A DNA stretch of 64,000 nucleotides from Leptospira noumeaensis (GCF_004770765.1 NZ_RQFK01000023.1:204125-268124); one strand, 5' to 3'; numbered from the stretch's first letter, positions 29,993-39,630 are shown. Numbers and translations are program-made. The notes: generated by a model not told the origin, from the letters alone.

Positions 29993-32065
29993 ATGAGCAT
30001 CAAAAAGAAAATCATCCTTATTTCACTGGCCGTCATTTCCATTATTATCGCTGGGATTATGGTGATTTTGTCTCTTGTTGTTAGATCAACTTTACTTCAT
30101 AATATGGGAGAAGATACCGAATACATTTCTTCAAAAATTGTCAGCGACATTTCTCATACTTTGAAAGCGCCAATGAATAAAACTTTCGCCATTCGTAAGT
30201 CCTACGAAGACGGGTTCATAAACTCGCGACCAGTTGCCATTCGTTATCTAAAACATTTAATCCAAGAAAAAGACATCGCCTTCGCAGTTTATTGTGCCTT
30301 TGAACCCAACGCATTTGATGGAAAAGATTCTGCCTATAAGGGGGCAGCCAGCCATGACATATCAGGCCGTTTTATTCCTTATATCTTTAGAGATGGTGCA
30401 AAAATACTTACTGAACCTTTAAAAGATTTGGATGATCCGATCAAAGGTGAATACTATCAAAAACCTAAGAAAAAATTAATCACAAGCATAACTTCACCTT
30501 ATATTTATAAGGCGGGTGGAAAAGATATTTTTATCGTTTCGATTATGGAACCCATTTTACGTAACGGTAAATTTATTGGGATTTCTGGAATTGATATCAG
30601 CCTTAACACCATTAAAGAATATTTGGATTCACTTAAGTTTGCAGATGGAGAAGGTAAAATCACCCTTGTCTCCGACAATCATTTGGTTTTATATGATGGT
30701 TTTACTAATCTATCGGAAGGGTTAGACTTTCGTTCTGCCGCCGACCCATCTTTTTATGAAAGATTAAAAAACAAAGACAAATCCATCTATACTTACAATG
30801 GGTTTTACCATGTTGCGGTCCCTATCACAATCATTGAAGGAAATGATCCTTGGTTTGCCAGAATTTCGATCCCAGAGTCACAAATACAATCCACGTTAAA
30901 CTCTATCCTGATCACAACCATAACTCTTGGGATTTTGGGTGTGATCCTTTCTACTCTATCCATTTATTTTAGTTTCCAAAGGTTGGTGGATCGAAGGATT
31001 AAAGCCATCAACCTATCCACAGAAAAAGTTGCAGCCGGTGATTTACGAGAGTCCATCGTGATAGACCAGTTAGATGAGTTGGGAAGTATTATGGTAAGTT
31101 TAGGCAAAATGATTGAGCATTTAAGAAAACTCATTCGTATTGCACAAAAATCCTCGACTAAAATCAGCGATACTACAGACAAAATCCAGGGGACAATCAT
31201 AGAACTGAATGATTTAGCACAAAACCAAGCGGCTTCCTCGGAAGAAGCAAGTGCTACTGTGGAAGAACTAAATGCCTCCTCAGAAACCATTCATAGCAAT
31301 GTATTAAGTGCAGTGGAAAACACAGAAACGATTCATCAGTCGCTTAGTGATATCCAAATTCTAATGAAGAGAATTTTAGAAAAAGTTAATTCCTTTGGCG
31401 AAATTTCGGTACGTGCCAACCAAAATGCAGAAGAAGGAAGGATTATGGCAAAAGAAACTTCTCTTGCCATTCGAGAAATCCAAGACAAATCCAAAACGAT
31501 CACAGCTTTTTCTAACGTAATTTCTGATATTGCCAAACGCACCGGTTTACTTGCGTTAAATGCTGCCATTGAGGCCGCACGCGCTGGGGAAACGGGAAAA
31601 GGTTTTGCTGTGGTTGCAGAAGAAATCACAAAACTAGCAAGCCAATCAGCGGAGTCAGTTTCACAAATTAATCTTCTTTCTTCAGAAGCTCTCGCCTCCA
31701 TTGAACGGGGGAACATACAAGTAGAGAAACTCGTCGAAATTTTAAAAAAAATTACCGATGAAGTATCGGAAATTTATATTTCCTCCAAGGAAATGCGGCC
31801 AATGTTTGAAGACCAAAGTGCTAGAACAGAAAGTATTTATTCCGAGGTGGAACAAATCACGGAACAAGTAAAAGCCATTCAACTTTCCACTGAGGAACAA
31901 CAACGAGCCACAGCGGAACTAGCAAATATGACAGTGAATATTTCCAATAGCTCACAGGTGTTATCTGATCAAACATCCTCAATGTCTGAAAATGCCGATC
32001 GCCTTGGACAGGTGACAAACACTCTCGACGAACTACTCAAAAGTTTTAGGATCGAAAAGGAATAA
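29993..32065 (+). CDS. methyl-accepting chemotaxis protein, dCache type (second of tandem pair)
   Basis: A 690-residue paralogue of the preceding receptor with the same order: membrane helix (~8-30), dCache (~35-290, [33 protein letters not shown]), membrane helix (~298-320), HAMP (~325-375), signalling domain (tip [22 protein letters not shown]). The signalling halves are much more alike than the sensor halves, which suggests duplication followed by ligand divergence. Its ribosome site (AGGC) is close to the previous stop. A structured intergenic segment lies downstream. Confidence 0.93.
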   Translation: MSIKKKIILISLAVISIIIAGIMVILSLVVRSTLLHNMGEDTEYISSKIVSDISHTLKAPMNKTFAIRKSYEDGFINSRPVAIRYLKHLIQEKDIAFAVYCAFEPNAFDGKDSAYKGAASHDISGRFIPYIFRDGAKILTEPLKDLDDPIKGEYYQKPKKKLITSITSPYIYKAGGKDIFIVSIMEPILRNGKFIGISGIDISLNTIKEYLDSLKFADGEGKITLVSDNHLVLYDGFTNLSEGLDFRSAADPSFYERLKNKDKSIYTYNGFYHVAVPITIIEGNDPWFARISIPESQIQSTLNSILITTITLGILGVILSTLSIYFSFQRLVDRRIKAINLSTEKVAAGDLRESIVIDQLDELGSIMVSLGKMIEHLRKLIRIAQKSSTKISDTTDKIQGTIIELNDLAQNQAASSEEASATVEELNASSETIHSNVLSAVENTETIHQSLSDIQILMKRILEKVNSFGEISVRANQNAEEGRIMAKETSLAIREIQDKSKTITAFSNVISDIAKRTGLLALNAAIEAARAGETGKGFAVVAEEITKLASQSAESVSQINLLSSEALASIERGNIQVEKLVEILKKITDEVSEIYISSKEMRPMFEDQSARTESIYSEVEQITEQVKAIQLSTEEQQRATAELANMTVNISNSSQVLSDQTSSMSENADRLGQVTNTLDELLKSFRIEKE

Positions 32066-32257
32066 AGGAATCTTTCCAAGCGACTGCATAAGCCCGAAGG
32101 AGACCACCCATTCGGAACTTGGAAAGACTGTGTCTGGTCGGTTTTGCAACAAAGCTTGAGGCGTTATTGCCCAGCCACCTCGCGAGTCAAAAATCTTTTG
32201 TTGTAGTAACTACTATCCAAATGACCACCTCCTTTGCTTATACCTTAGCTATGCCTT
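32066..32257 (-). ncRNA. candidate structured RNA (rod-like, 6S-like size)
   Basis: There is no ORF here, but nested complementarity is strong. On the minus strand GUAUAAGC (32243-32236) pairs with GCUUAUGC (32093-32086), AAGGAG (32234-32229) with CUCCUU (32102-32097), UGGUC (32227-32223) with GACCA (32139-32135), and CAACAAAAG (32203-32195) with CUUUGUUG (32154-32147). The outermost helix contains a G-U pair on the minus strand that would be C-A on plus, which favours minus-strand transcription. TTGACG (32285-32280) and TAGAAA, 17 bp apart, are a possible promoter. An alternative 9-bp hairpin (CTTTCCAAG / CTTGGAAAG, 32072-32126) followed by ATTCCTTTATT could end it. Size and shape resemble 6S RNA, but identity is not established. 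Confidence 0.35.
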
Positions 32258-32330
32258 TTCTAGTACTATAGAGAGATAACGTCAAGAAAACATTTGATCA
32301 AAACTAAAAATAAAAGAAGATAGGGTTACC

Positions 32331-34109
32331 ATGGCAAAAGAACCACAGGAAAAAACCGTAAGTGAAACCGGCCAGTCTAACTCTATTGGGTTAGATTTTG
32401 AAGTCTCCATTTTTGATCTCTTCAAACATTACTTCCAGGTAAAACTTCGTGTCCATTCGGATCAATCGGAGATGGTATTTTGTTTGCCCAGTTGGACCCC
32501 TGGCTCCTACATGATCCGTGACTATGGAACCCACCTCCATAAATTTGATGTAAAAAATTCCCAAACAGGAGAGTCCGTTTCTTGGGAGATGATAGACTTA
32601 CACCGTTGGAAATTAAAAAACCTACCACCGGAATTTGAAATTTCCTATATCATTTATGCTTTTGAAGACTTCACTGTCAGAACCAATTATTTGGAAACAG
32701 AATTTGGGTTCATCAATCCCCCTGCATTGTTTTTATACCCAGAAGGGAAACTAAACCAACCTTCCACAGTGTTGTTCCAAGTCTCAGAATATTTTCCCTA
32801 TGTATATTCTAGTTTGACTCGTGACAAAGAGAATTCCCAAATTTTTTACGCAGACAATTTTGATGAATTGTTTGATTCCCCTTTTCATTTGAGTAAACAA
32901 CATTCTGTTTTTTTCACAGCCGGAACCACCAAACATGAATTACTTGTCGAAGGAGACGTGAGTTTTGATTTTAAAACGAAACTTGCAGAAGACCTAAAAC
33001 GAATCACAGAAACACAAATTGAATGGATGATGGAGAGCCCAAATCCATATTATTTATTTGTTCTCAATCTGAGTTTACCAGCTTACGGGGGGCTCGAACA
33101 CAGAGCCTCCAGTATCAATTATTTTAATCCTGAACTATTGTCTGATGAAGAGGAGTATAAAAGACTCCTTGAACTTTTATCTCATGAATACTTTCATCTT
33201 TGGAATATCAAAAGGATCAGACCCATTGCTCTCGGCCCTTTTGACTACCAAAAACCCAACCTAACTCGAGAACTATGGATCGCCGAAGGATTTACAAGTT
33301 TTTACGATGTATACTTTCTTTACCACTCCGGGTTTCTGTCCAAAGAAGAATACTTAGTCAAACTCCAATCAGACATTTTATCTTTGGAAGACAATGAAGC
33401 CGATTCTTGGATGAGTCTGGAAGAATCATCTTTTACTGCATGGACAAAATACTACAAAAGAAATGGAAATAGCCATAACATCACAGTATCTTATTACACA
33501 AAAGGAGGAGTTCTTGCTTTATGTATGAATTTATTTTTGTTAAAGGAATCTAAAGATAAAAAAACAATCAGGCACGTATTTCATAAACTAAACGAAGTAT
33601 ATGTAAAAACAAAATCAAGAGGATTCACAAAACAAGAGTTTTTTGATACAGCTAAAGAAGTTACAGGAGTGGATTTAAAAACCGAATTTAATGTGTATTT
33701 AGAGAATCCAAAACCAATCCCTGTTGATCATTATTTAGATATCATTGGCATCCAAAGGATCCAAACAGATTTGGTAGGAGATACGGGATTCAAAATAAAA
33801 GAAAAAGCCGGGAACCTTTACATTCAAAAATTACTACACAAGGAGAATACAGAGTCGTATGATCTTATGTTAGACGATGAAATTCTTGCCATTAATGGAA
33901 AACGGGCCACAGCTTCCAACCTACAAAAATTGGAAAAAAACTTGCGACCGGGTGAAAAATTCCACCTAATCCTCTCTCGGGCAGGAAAAATCAAAGAATC
34001 AATGATCACTGCATCTGGTTTTTATAAAACAAGAAAATTTGTGATCGCAGAGGACACAACCGATGACAGAAAAGAACTCAGAGAATTTTTCCTAAGGAAC
34101 GTAGTGTAA
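32331..34109 (+). CDS. M61 family peptidase with PDZ domain
   Basis: A 592-residue protein of the M61 glycyl-aminopeptidase family. An N-terminal beta domain (~20-180, FCLPSWTPGSYMIRDY is the family signature) precedes the gluzincin domain. The zinc motif is HEYFHLWNIKRI at 285-296, with the third ligand expected in WIAEGFTSFYD about 25 residues later. A PDZ-like domain occupies ~480-575 (LMLDDEILAINGKRA). No signal peptide is visible, so it is probably cytoplasmic. The corA gene starts directly after its stop (TAAATG), so the two are co-transcribed. Confidence 0.9.
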   Translation: MAKEPQEKTVSETGQSNSIGLDFEVSIFDLFKHYFQVKLRVHSDQSEMVFCLPSWTPGSYMIRDYGTHLHKFDVKNSQTGESVSWEMIDLHRWKLKNLPPEFEISYIIYAFEDFTVRTNYLETEFGFINPPALFLYPEGKLNQPSTVLFQVSEYFPYVYSSLTRDKENSQIFYADNFDELFDSPFHLSKQHSVFFTAGTTKHELLVEGDVSFDFKTKLAEDLKRITETQIEWMMESPNPYYLFVLNLSLPAYGGLEHRASSINYFNPELLSDEEEYKRLLELLSHEYFHLWNIKRIRPIALGPFDYQKPNLTRELWIAEGFTSFYDVYFLYHSGFLSKEEYLVKLQSDILSLEDNEADSWMSLEESSFTAWTKYYKRNGNSHNITVSYYTKGGVLALCMNLFLLKESKDKKTIRHVFHKLNEVYVKTKSRGFTKQEFFDTAKEVTGVDLKTEFNVYLENPKPIPVDHYLDIIGIQRIQTDLVGDTGFKIKEKAGNLYIQKLLHKENTESYDLMLDDEILAINGKRATASNLQKLEKNLRPGEKFHLILSRAGKIKESMITASGFYKTRKFVIAEDTTDDRKELREFFLRNVV

Positions 34110-35069
34110 ATGCCAGCTTTATTCAATTATATACTCACACCTTCGAGTAAAGATGAAGTGCTTTTGGATAGGCCTCTCCCACTCTCTCATAGGCATCCCA
34201 AACATTGGATCCATATCACGGCGGAAAATGAGGAAAAACTAACCTTTCTTTTTCAAAAACATGACATCCATCAACTGACGATTGAAGACATCCTAAACCC
34301 AACGAGCCGAATCAAACTAGAGATTTTTCCTAACTATATCTTTTTTGTTTTTCGCGGTTTCCACTTTGAAAGAAACCAACTCACCCAAAAGAATTTTAAC
34401 TTCATCCTAACTCCCAATCAAATCATTTCCTTAACACTTGATTATCGAGATAGTATTGGGGATCTAATTGACCAATGGAAAGTGAATCATAAAATTTTGG
34501 CCCGTGGATATGAATTTATTGTTCATAAAATTTTAGACATTGAAACAGACCATACACTTGCCATCACCCAAAAGATCGAAGAAAGGATCGAACATTTTGA
34601 AGATCAAATTTTTAGTAATGCAAAATCATTGGATATCAGTAATGTTTATAGTTTACGAGCAAGCCTTCTTTCCATCAAAAAAGGGATGTTACAAAACAAA
34701 GAAGTGTTAGAAGATTTAGAAAAAATCAAAAACAGTTTTTTCAGTGATGAAGCCGATGCTTTTTTTCGGGACGTTCGTGACCATTCCCTTCGGATTTTAG
34801 AACTTGTGGATAGTAATATAGAATCCATATCGTCTGCACTCGAAGCACATATTGCTATCTCCACTCGTAAAACAAACGAAATCATGAAAATACTCACGAT
34901 CATGACTGCGATTATGTTACCAATGTCACTAGTTGCGGGGATTTATGGGATGAACTTCCGACATATGCCCACTCTAGAATGGGAATACGGTTTTATTACG
35001 GCTCTTGGTGCCATGGGATTTTTAGGTATTTTGATGTTACTTTATTTTAGAATCAAACGTTGGTATTAA
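34110..35069 (+). CDS. corA: CorA-family magnesium/divalent cation transporter
   Basis: A 319-residue CorA-type channel. It has a large cytoplasmic N-terminal domain with a long helix (residues ~150-260), then two C-terminal membrane helices at ~265-285 and ~297-315. The signature at the end of the first helix is YGMNF, the G-M-N selectivity motif. Such proteins form pentamers that admit magnesium, cobalt or nickel. It begins on the base after the M61 peptidase stop and is probably translationally coupled to it, although no functional link between the two is known. Confidence 0.92.
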   Translation: MPALFNYILTPSSKDEVLLDRPLPLSHRHPKHWIHITAENEEKLTFLFQKHDIHQLTIEDILNPTSRIKLEIFPNYIFFVFRGFHFERNQLTQKNFNFILTPNQIISLTLDYRDSIGDLIDQWKVNHKILARGYEFIVHKILDIETDHTLAITQKIEERIEHFEDQIFSNAKSLDISNVYSLRASLLSIKKGMLQNKEVLEDLEKIKNSFFSDEADAFFRDVRDHSLRILELVDSNIESISSALEAHIAISTRKTNEIMKILTIMTAIMLPMSLVAGIYGMNFRHMPTLEWEYGFITALGAMGFLGILMLLYFRIKRWY

Positions 35070-35075
35070 TTAATT

Positions 35076-36896
35076 CTAAATCAGACCACGAATTTGAACT
35101 AACAATTCTTTGTCTTCGTCTGGAGGTTCTATTTCCCCTCTTGTCCACTGGTTGAAAAGTTCCTTCAAACGTTTGTTCAGCGATTCAAATTCTGGTGAAT
35201 TCGGAAATAGGATCACCGAGTTTGACTTCACAGTTTTTCCTGTAGTGGATATAAAAGCAAAGTCAGGAATCATTTTTTCTAGAGTTTCTGCTGAGAAGGC
35301 TGGATAATTAGAACCAAGCCAATCCACCGAAGGCAAACAATTCTTTTGAAAATAAGCATCGCTTAGAGCTGAAGTCAGAGCCCTTTTTAGTTGTTGTTTT
35401 TTTTCTTTTTCAAATCGTTCTTCTCTTTCCCTAAGTTTCTTTTTAAAGAAATTTTCCCTACGTTTTTGGTATAAAAACTGACGATCCATCTGTGCATAGG
35501 AAAGGATTGATTTTGCCTTCGCATAACCAGAGTTTACTATAGGAGTCACTCCTAAATAATAAAAAAGTTTATAAAACCAAGGGATATAATTGAAATAAAC
35601 TGTTTGCAAGTTTTTACCATAAGTTTTGACAAACTCTTCATCTTTGAATAGAGGTTTTAGTTCTTTTTCGTTTAACTCTATGATGGCTTTAAGATATAAA
35701 ATATGTTCTGTGGTGAACCGGTAATTTTGAAAAATTAAGTTATTGATATCTTTGATATTACTTTGGTTGTTATTCACAAAAACGGCAATTTTCGAATCTT
35801 GGTCATGCCACTCTGCCGAAAGAACTTTGGGATTTTTTCGAAGTAAATCAATGATGATGGTATCGTGTTCGTTGTCTTTTTCTAAATTGATACGAAGAAG
35901 CCTTGAATCAAAATCGAATTGGCTATCCAACATCTTCATATACACTTTAAGGAGCCGATCCACTTCACGTTTTTTTTCGACCTCAGCGTATTTGGCTGCC
36001 ATTTCAGCCACTTTTCGTAAATTATGAACTAAAGGATAAAATCCATTTTCTTTTAAAATTTCTTTAAATCCATACAACATATCAATTTTGGAACGGATGA
36101 GATCAATTTCACTAGGTTCCGAATTACCAGTAGCAGGTATTGTTGTATGAATCCGATCAAAGGCTAATCTGATTTCTGTATCAAAGGCCTTTGCTAAAGG
36201 TTCTACCTTAGTCATTAAATATTCGTTTGCAATATGAAGGAAATTGGCAGCATCCATTTCCGGGATCGAATAAAATCCCACATGAGGAAGGACAATGATC
36301 CGTGGGTCTGCTTCTAATTCATCGATAATGAGTCCACGAGAACGTTTCAACATCTCGGCTGACGGTTGCAAGGGGAACTGTTTGGGCTCCAACAAACGAT
36401 CTAGTTCATCACCAGACCCATCATTTTCATTGTAATCAATGTCTGCGAGTTTGGTTAAAACATTACGCCATGTGTCTTCGGATAAAATCCGTTTGGCTTG
36501 GATGTATTGGAATAAATGTTCTGTAGACTTTGCGATGAGTAATTTATAGGGTTCTTCTAAAGGCATTCCTCCAGGAAGTCCTACAAGAAAATTTACAAAT
36601 CGTAATTCACCTACATCCGCATCATATTTGATTTCAAAAAGTTGAGTCGTAAGCCCGTAATCAATGAGCTGCCACATGGCATCTAGTGCCGTTTCATGAT
36701 CCATTTTTAATTTTTCAAAATTCGGATCTGTTGGTCGAAACAAATGACCGCCTTCTATATTCTCCCGCGAACTTTGGACCTCGACCGTCTTCATAATAGA
36801 CAAGGCTTCTTTTTGTAAAATGATCCCAGAAGACCTTCCTAAGGTTTCTTTAGTAGTGAGTTGTAAAAAATGATCGTGCGGAACTGATATTCTCAT
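35076..36896 (-). CDS. large cytoplasmic protein, unknown function
   Basis: A 606-residue protein with no signal peptide or membrane helix. It is acidic-helical in the first half and has a strongly basic coiled coil around residues 480-520 (YQKRRENFFKKKLREREERFEKEKKQQ). A conserved-looking strand IIVLPHVGFYSIPEMDAANF lies near residue 205. I recognise no family or catalytic motif. It lies 2 bp before an SDR gene on the same strand, so it may end the transcript that starts at efp and runs through mtnB and the two SDR genes. The start ATG (MRISVPHDHF) was kept; an internal ATG at residue 35 (MKTVEVQSSR) is possible. Confidence 0.6.
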   Translation of the reverse strand: MRISVPHDHFLQLTTKETLGRSSGIILQKEALSIMKTVEVQSSRENIEGGHLFRPTDPNFEKLKMDHETALDAMWQLIDYGLTTQLFEIKYDADVGELRFVNFLVGLPGGMPLEEPYKLLIAKSTEHLFQYIQAKRILSEDTWRNVLTKLADIDYNENDGSGDELDRLLEPKQFPLQPSAEMLKRSRGLIIDELEADPRIIVLPHVGFYSIPEMDAANFLHIANEYLMTKVEPLAKAFDTEIRLAFDRIHTTIPATGNSEPSEIDLIRSKIDMLYGFKEILKENGFYPLVHNLRKVAEMAAKYAEVEKKREVDRLLKVYMKMLDSQFDFDSRLLRINLEKDNEHDTIIIDLLRKNPKVLSAEWHDQDSKIAVFVNNNQSNIKDINNLIFQNYRFTTEHILYLKAIIELNEKELKPLFKDEEFVKTYGKNLQTVYFNYIPWFYKLFYYLGVTPIVNSGYAKAKSILSYAQMDRQFLYQKRRENFFKKKLREREERFEKEKKQQLKRALTSALSDAYFQKNCLPSVDWLGSNYPAFSAETLEKMIPDFAFISTTGKTVKSNSVILFPNSPEFESLNKRLKELFNQWTRGEIEPPDEDKELLVQIRGLI

Positions 36897-36898
36897 GT

Positions 36899-37636
36899 TT
36901 AGATGGCTGTGAGTCCGCCGTCGACAGTCCAGTTGGATCCAGAAATATACCCGGATTCTTTTTGAAGGAGGAAATTCACCACACGGGCGATTTCCGAAGG
37001 TTCCGCAATTCTCCTAACAGGCGTTTTGTCGATGATTTTTGCTTTATGATCTGAAACTTGGTCTTCCTGGATTCCCATTTTTGTATCCACAAAACCGGGA
37101 CTGACTGCATTGGCGGTGATTCCAAATTTTCCCCATTCATCGGCAATGGAACGAATGAAACCAACTAATCCATGTTTGGAGGAAGAATAAGCAACTGAAT
37201 TGGCTGAACCAACAATTGATAAAGAAGAAGCAATGGCCACGATCCTTCCAAAATTTTGTTTTTGAAAGATAGGCAAAAGAAATTTGGAAAAAAGAAACAA
37301 ACTACCTAAGTTGATCCGAAAAATGGAATCCCATTCTTCAATCGAAACATCGGTGATGGGATGGTAAGGCCCACCGAATCCAGCGTTATGCACAAGACCA
37401 TAGAGATCACCAGCATCCGAACTTTCCTGGATGATTTTGGAAAGGCTCCTTTCCACCACAAAAGGTGTTTCTGCCAGATCCACTTCGCGGTAGGTCTCTT
37501 GCAAGATGGGGGATGCGGGCCGAACTTTGTCCAAGTTCCAAACAGAAAACCCCGCGAGGACAAGGGTTCGTACGATTTCTCGTCCAATCCCTCCACTGCC
37601 ACCGGTCACGAGTACAATCGATTCCTTAAATTCCAT
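36899..37636 (-). CDS. SDR-family oxidoreductase
   Basis: A 245-residue classical short-chain dehydrogenase. The cofactor site is VTGGSGGIGREI, the structural motif is LVHNAGFGG, and the active site is Ser in IASSLS with YSSSKHG (Tyr-x-x-x-Lys). The C-terminal part ends in YISGSNWTVDGG, typical of FabG-like reductases. The acidic residue after beta-2 (NLDKVRP) suggests NAD rather than NADP. The substrate is unknown. It follows the second SDR gene by 5 bp. Confidence 0.88.
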   Translation of the reverse strand: MEFKESIVLVTGGSGGIGREIVRTLVLAGFSVWNLDKVRPASPILQETYREVDLAETPFVVERSLSKIIQESSDAGDLYGLVHNAGFGGPYHPITDVSIEEWDSIFRINLGSLFLFSKFLLPIFQKQNFGRIVAIASSLSIVGSANSVAYSSSKHGLVGFIRSIADEWGKFGITANAVSPGFVDTKMGIQEDQVSDHKAKIIDKTPVRRIAEPSEIARVVNFLLQKESGYISGSNWTVDGGLTAI

Positions 37637-37641
37637 GGGAA

Positions 37642-38376
37642 CTATAAGATTCCTTTTCTTGGGGTAATGGATAAGTCATCTACAAAGACAGATTTAGGCA
37701 AGTGGGAAATACTCCACAAATACTCGGAAATGTCCGAAATAGAAACCATATCATTCTTGTCAAACTGCGGTCTTGTGTCCCAAATTTCTGTGGCCACAGC
37801 CCCAAGGCTCACATGAACCACCTTGGTTCCGAATGGTTTCCATTCCTCGCGAAGGGCCCGGGCGATTCCGAGAACCGCATGTTTGGACGCACAATAGGCC
37901 ACCGATTCTGGAAATCCTTGTTTTCCCGCAGTGGATCCTAAAAACACAAATGTAGCTTGTTGGAAGTAAGACAAATGGGGGGCGAAAGCCTTCGCAAGTA
38001 AAATGAGAGAATGGACATTGAGTTGGAAATGCGAAGTTAATTCGTCCTCTTGTAAATCGGCAATTGGGCCAAAAATTCCATCACCCAAAGCAAAATAAAC
38101 ATACAGTTCTGTTTCGATGTAATTAGGTGCAGAAGGTTCTTTTTGGAATCCATATTTCTCTGAAAGGGAAATTTCTATGGTTCTTAGATCTTCCTTTTTT
38201 GTGGCATCAAAAACAAAAGTTCCGTTTTCTTTTTTAGAAAAGGTATTGAGTGGGAGTTCTCCTTTTCGGGAAAATCCATAAAGAGAAACAGATTTATCTT
38301 CTAAAAATCGGTTGTAAAGCCCTTGTCCAATTCCGGAACCAATTCCAAAAATATAAACTTGGGCTTTTGGTTTCAT
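37642..38376 (-). CDS. SDR-family oxidoreductase
   Basis: A 244-residue short-chain dehydrogenase. A longer frame reaches 38454, but the ATG at 38376 overlaps the stop of mtnB as ATGA and begins directly with the cofactor fold (MKPKAQVYIFGIGSGIGQGL). The active-site segment is FLGSTAGKQGF with YCASKHA (Tyr-x-x-x-Lys). It is more diverged than its neighbour at 36899, and the usual NNAG motif is replaced by YVYFALGDGI. Translational coupling to mtnB suggests a link with methionine salvage, but no such SDR step is established. Confidence 0.8.
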   Translation of the reverse strand: MKPKAQVYIFGIGSGIGQGLYNRFLEDKSVSLYGFSRKGELPLNTFSKKENGTFVFDATKKEDLRTIEISLSEKYGFQKEPSAPNYIETELYVYFALGDGIFGPIADLQEDELTSHFQLNVHSLILLAKAFAPHLSYFQQATFVFLGSTAGKQGFPESVAYCASKHAVLGIARALREEWKPFGTKVVHVSLGAVATEIWDTRPQFDKNDMVSISDISEYLWSISHLPKSVFVDDLSITPRKGIL

Positions 38377-38993
38377 ATCCGTCTTGCCATCACTTGCAAA
38401 AGAAAATGCACCGCTTCCAAATGTTTGTTGGCTTCCGCCACAGACTTTCCCCAAACAGTAGGCCCATGGCCTTCAATGAGTAAAAATGGAACTTGGGGTA
38501 TCCCTTTTGTTTCAATGTAACGTTTGATTTCCGAAGCAATGGTCGGAACATGTGTGTGGTTATAAAAAACAGGAAACTTAAGATTTGGTTTTTCATCCCA
38601 AATCCCAAAGGCTTTGATGATTTCAATCGGTGGGAGGGGAATGTCCCGAAACCCTTCTTCTTTTCCAATTCCAAATTCTAACAAATTAGAATCCAAAGTA
38701 TGGACATGGAGAGCTGCACCTGCCACAGGAATCTTTGAGTAAACCACCTGATGGATGCTCGTTTCTGCGGAAGGTTTTAGACCCTCACCGGCAGAAACCA
38801 GGGAACCGTCCGCTACAGAAACCGAAACAAAGTCTTTATTGGTAAGTTCTCCCTTATGTTTTCCAGAAGCTGTGATCCAAAACGTATCTCCATCGCGAGC
38901 AGAGAGATTTCCAGCAGTGGCGTACATCCACTGCCTTTCATAATAGGTATGGGAAAGTTTGGTAAGTTCTTGTAAGAAAGAAAAAGATTCCAA
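38373..38993 (-). CDS. mtnB: methylthioribulose-1-phosphate dehydratase
   Basis: A 206-residue class II aldolase-fold enzyme of the methionine salvage pathway, which dehydrates 5-methylthioribulose 1-phosphate. Family marks are YATAGNLSARD, ITASGKHKGEL, the zinc pair ALHVHTLDS and the third histidine in IEGHGPTVWG. The length is normal. Other class II aldolases (fuculose-phosphate aldolase type) are the alternative, but the TASGKHKG phosphate loop is typical of MtnB. It starts 2 bp after the efp stop, and its own stop overlaps the next start (ATGA). The salvage pathway recycles methylthioadenosine and thus connects with the methionine-cycle genes at 15-22 kb. Confidence 0.85.
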   Translation of the reverse strand: MESFSFLQELTKLSHTYYERQWMYATAGNLSARDGDTFWITASGKHKGELTNKDFVSVSVADGSLVSAGEGLKPSAETSIHQVVYSKIPVAGAALHVHTLDSNLLEFGIGKEEGFRDIPLPPIEIIKAFGIWDEKPNLKFPVFYNHTHVPTIASEIKRYIETKGIPQVPFLLIEGHGPTVWGKSVAEANKHLEAVHFLLQVMARRI

Positions 38994-38995
38994 AT

Positions 38996-39562
38996 CTATT
39001 TGTTGACTCGCTCCACGTAGGACAAATCTCGAAGGTCAATTTTTACTGTGTCTCCCTGTTTGATAAAGATGGGAACTTGAACTTCTCCACCAGTTTCTAC
39101 AGTCACTCGTTTGAGAGCAAGACCCGTTGTATCCCCTTTGAGACCATCTTCTGCATAAGTCACTTCCAATATAGCAAAGTTAGGAGGTGTGACACCGATT
39201 GGTTTGTCATTGTAAAACGAAACTTCCACCGCAGTTTCTTCTTTCATAAATGGAAGGATGTCTTCCACATAATCTTTGGAAACTGGGATCTGTTCGTAAT
39301 CGTTGACATCCATAAAAATGATTTGGTCACCGTCTGCGTAACAATATTGCATTTTACGACGTTCCAAATCCACACTTTCTAATTTTTCAGCCGCTTTGAA
39401 GGTTCTTTCAATGGAAGAATCGCGGACAATGTTTTTCAGTTTGGTACGGATGAATGCAGAACCCTTTCCTGGGTTCACAAACTCTGTTTTGACGACGGAA
39501 TAAAGCTCGTTCTCAATCTTGAGGATCATTCCTTTTTTTACTTCTGTAATGCCTAAGTTCAT
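38996..39562 (-). CDS. efp: translation elongation factor P
   Basis: A 188-residue EF-P, which binds the ribosome and relieves stalling at polyproline. The start at 39562 (MNLGITEVKKG) gives the exact family length; the open frame to 39625 adds an unlikely leader. Domain I carries the loop NPGKGSAFIR, whose lysine (Lys33) is the site modified by beta-lysine in other bacteria. The signature of domain III is GDTTGLALKRVTVETGGEVQVPIFI. It is divergent from the lysine aminomutase gene at 39631, with a 68-bp shared promoter region, and heads a minus-strand run efp-mtnB-SDR-SDR. Confidence 0.96.
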   Translation of the reverse strand: MNLGITEVKKGMILKIENELYSVVKTEFVNPGKGSAFIRTKLKNIVRDSSIERTFKAAEKLESVDLERRKMQYCYADGDQIIFMDVNDYEQIPVSKDYVEDILPFMKEETAVEVSFYNDKPIGVTPPNFAILEVTYAEDGLKGDTTGLALKRVTVETGGEVQVPIFIKQGDTVKIDLRDLSYVERVNK

Positions 39563-39630
39563 AATTTCGTTACTCGTAAACAAAATCCGAGGGACTTGGC
39601 CATGTGTCAACCGAAGTATGGTCATAAGCG

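Noticed and set aside
32066..32330. Known housekeeping RNAs (tmRNA, RNase P RNA, SRP RNA, glycine riboswitch) for the structured intergenic segment
   Set aside because: No CCA-ended tRNA-like part, no conserved RNase P core, no SRP apical GGAAGGAAGCAG-type loop. The CCGAAGGAG piece alone recalls the glycine riboswitch, but the other conserved parts are missing and no glycine gene follows.
39562..39625. Longer N-terminus of EF-P from 39625
   Set aside because: EF-P is 188 residues with the start at 39562, which is the family length. The additional 21 residues have no family counterpart and would run to within 6 bp of the epmB start.
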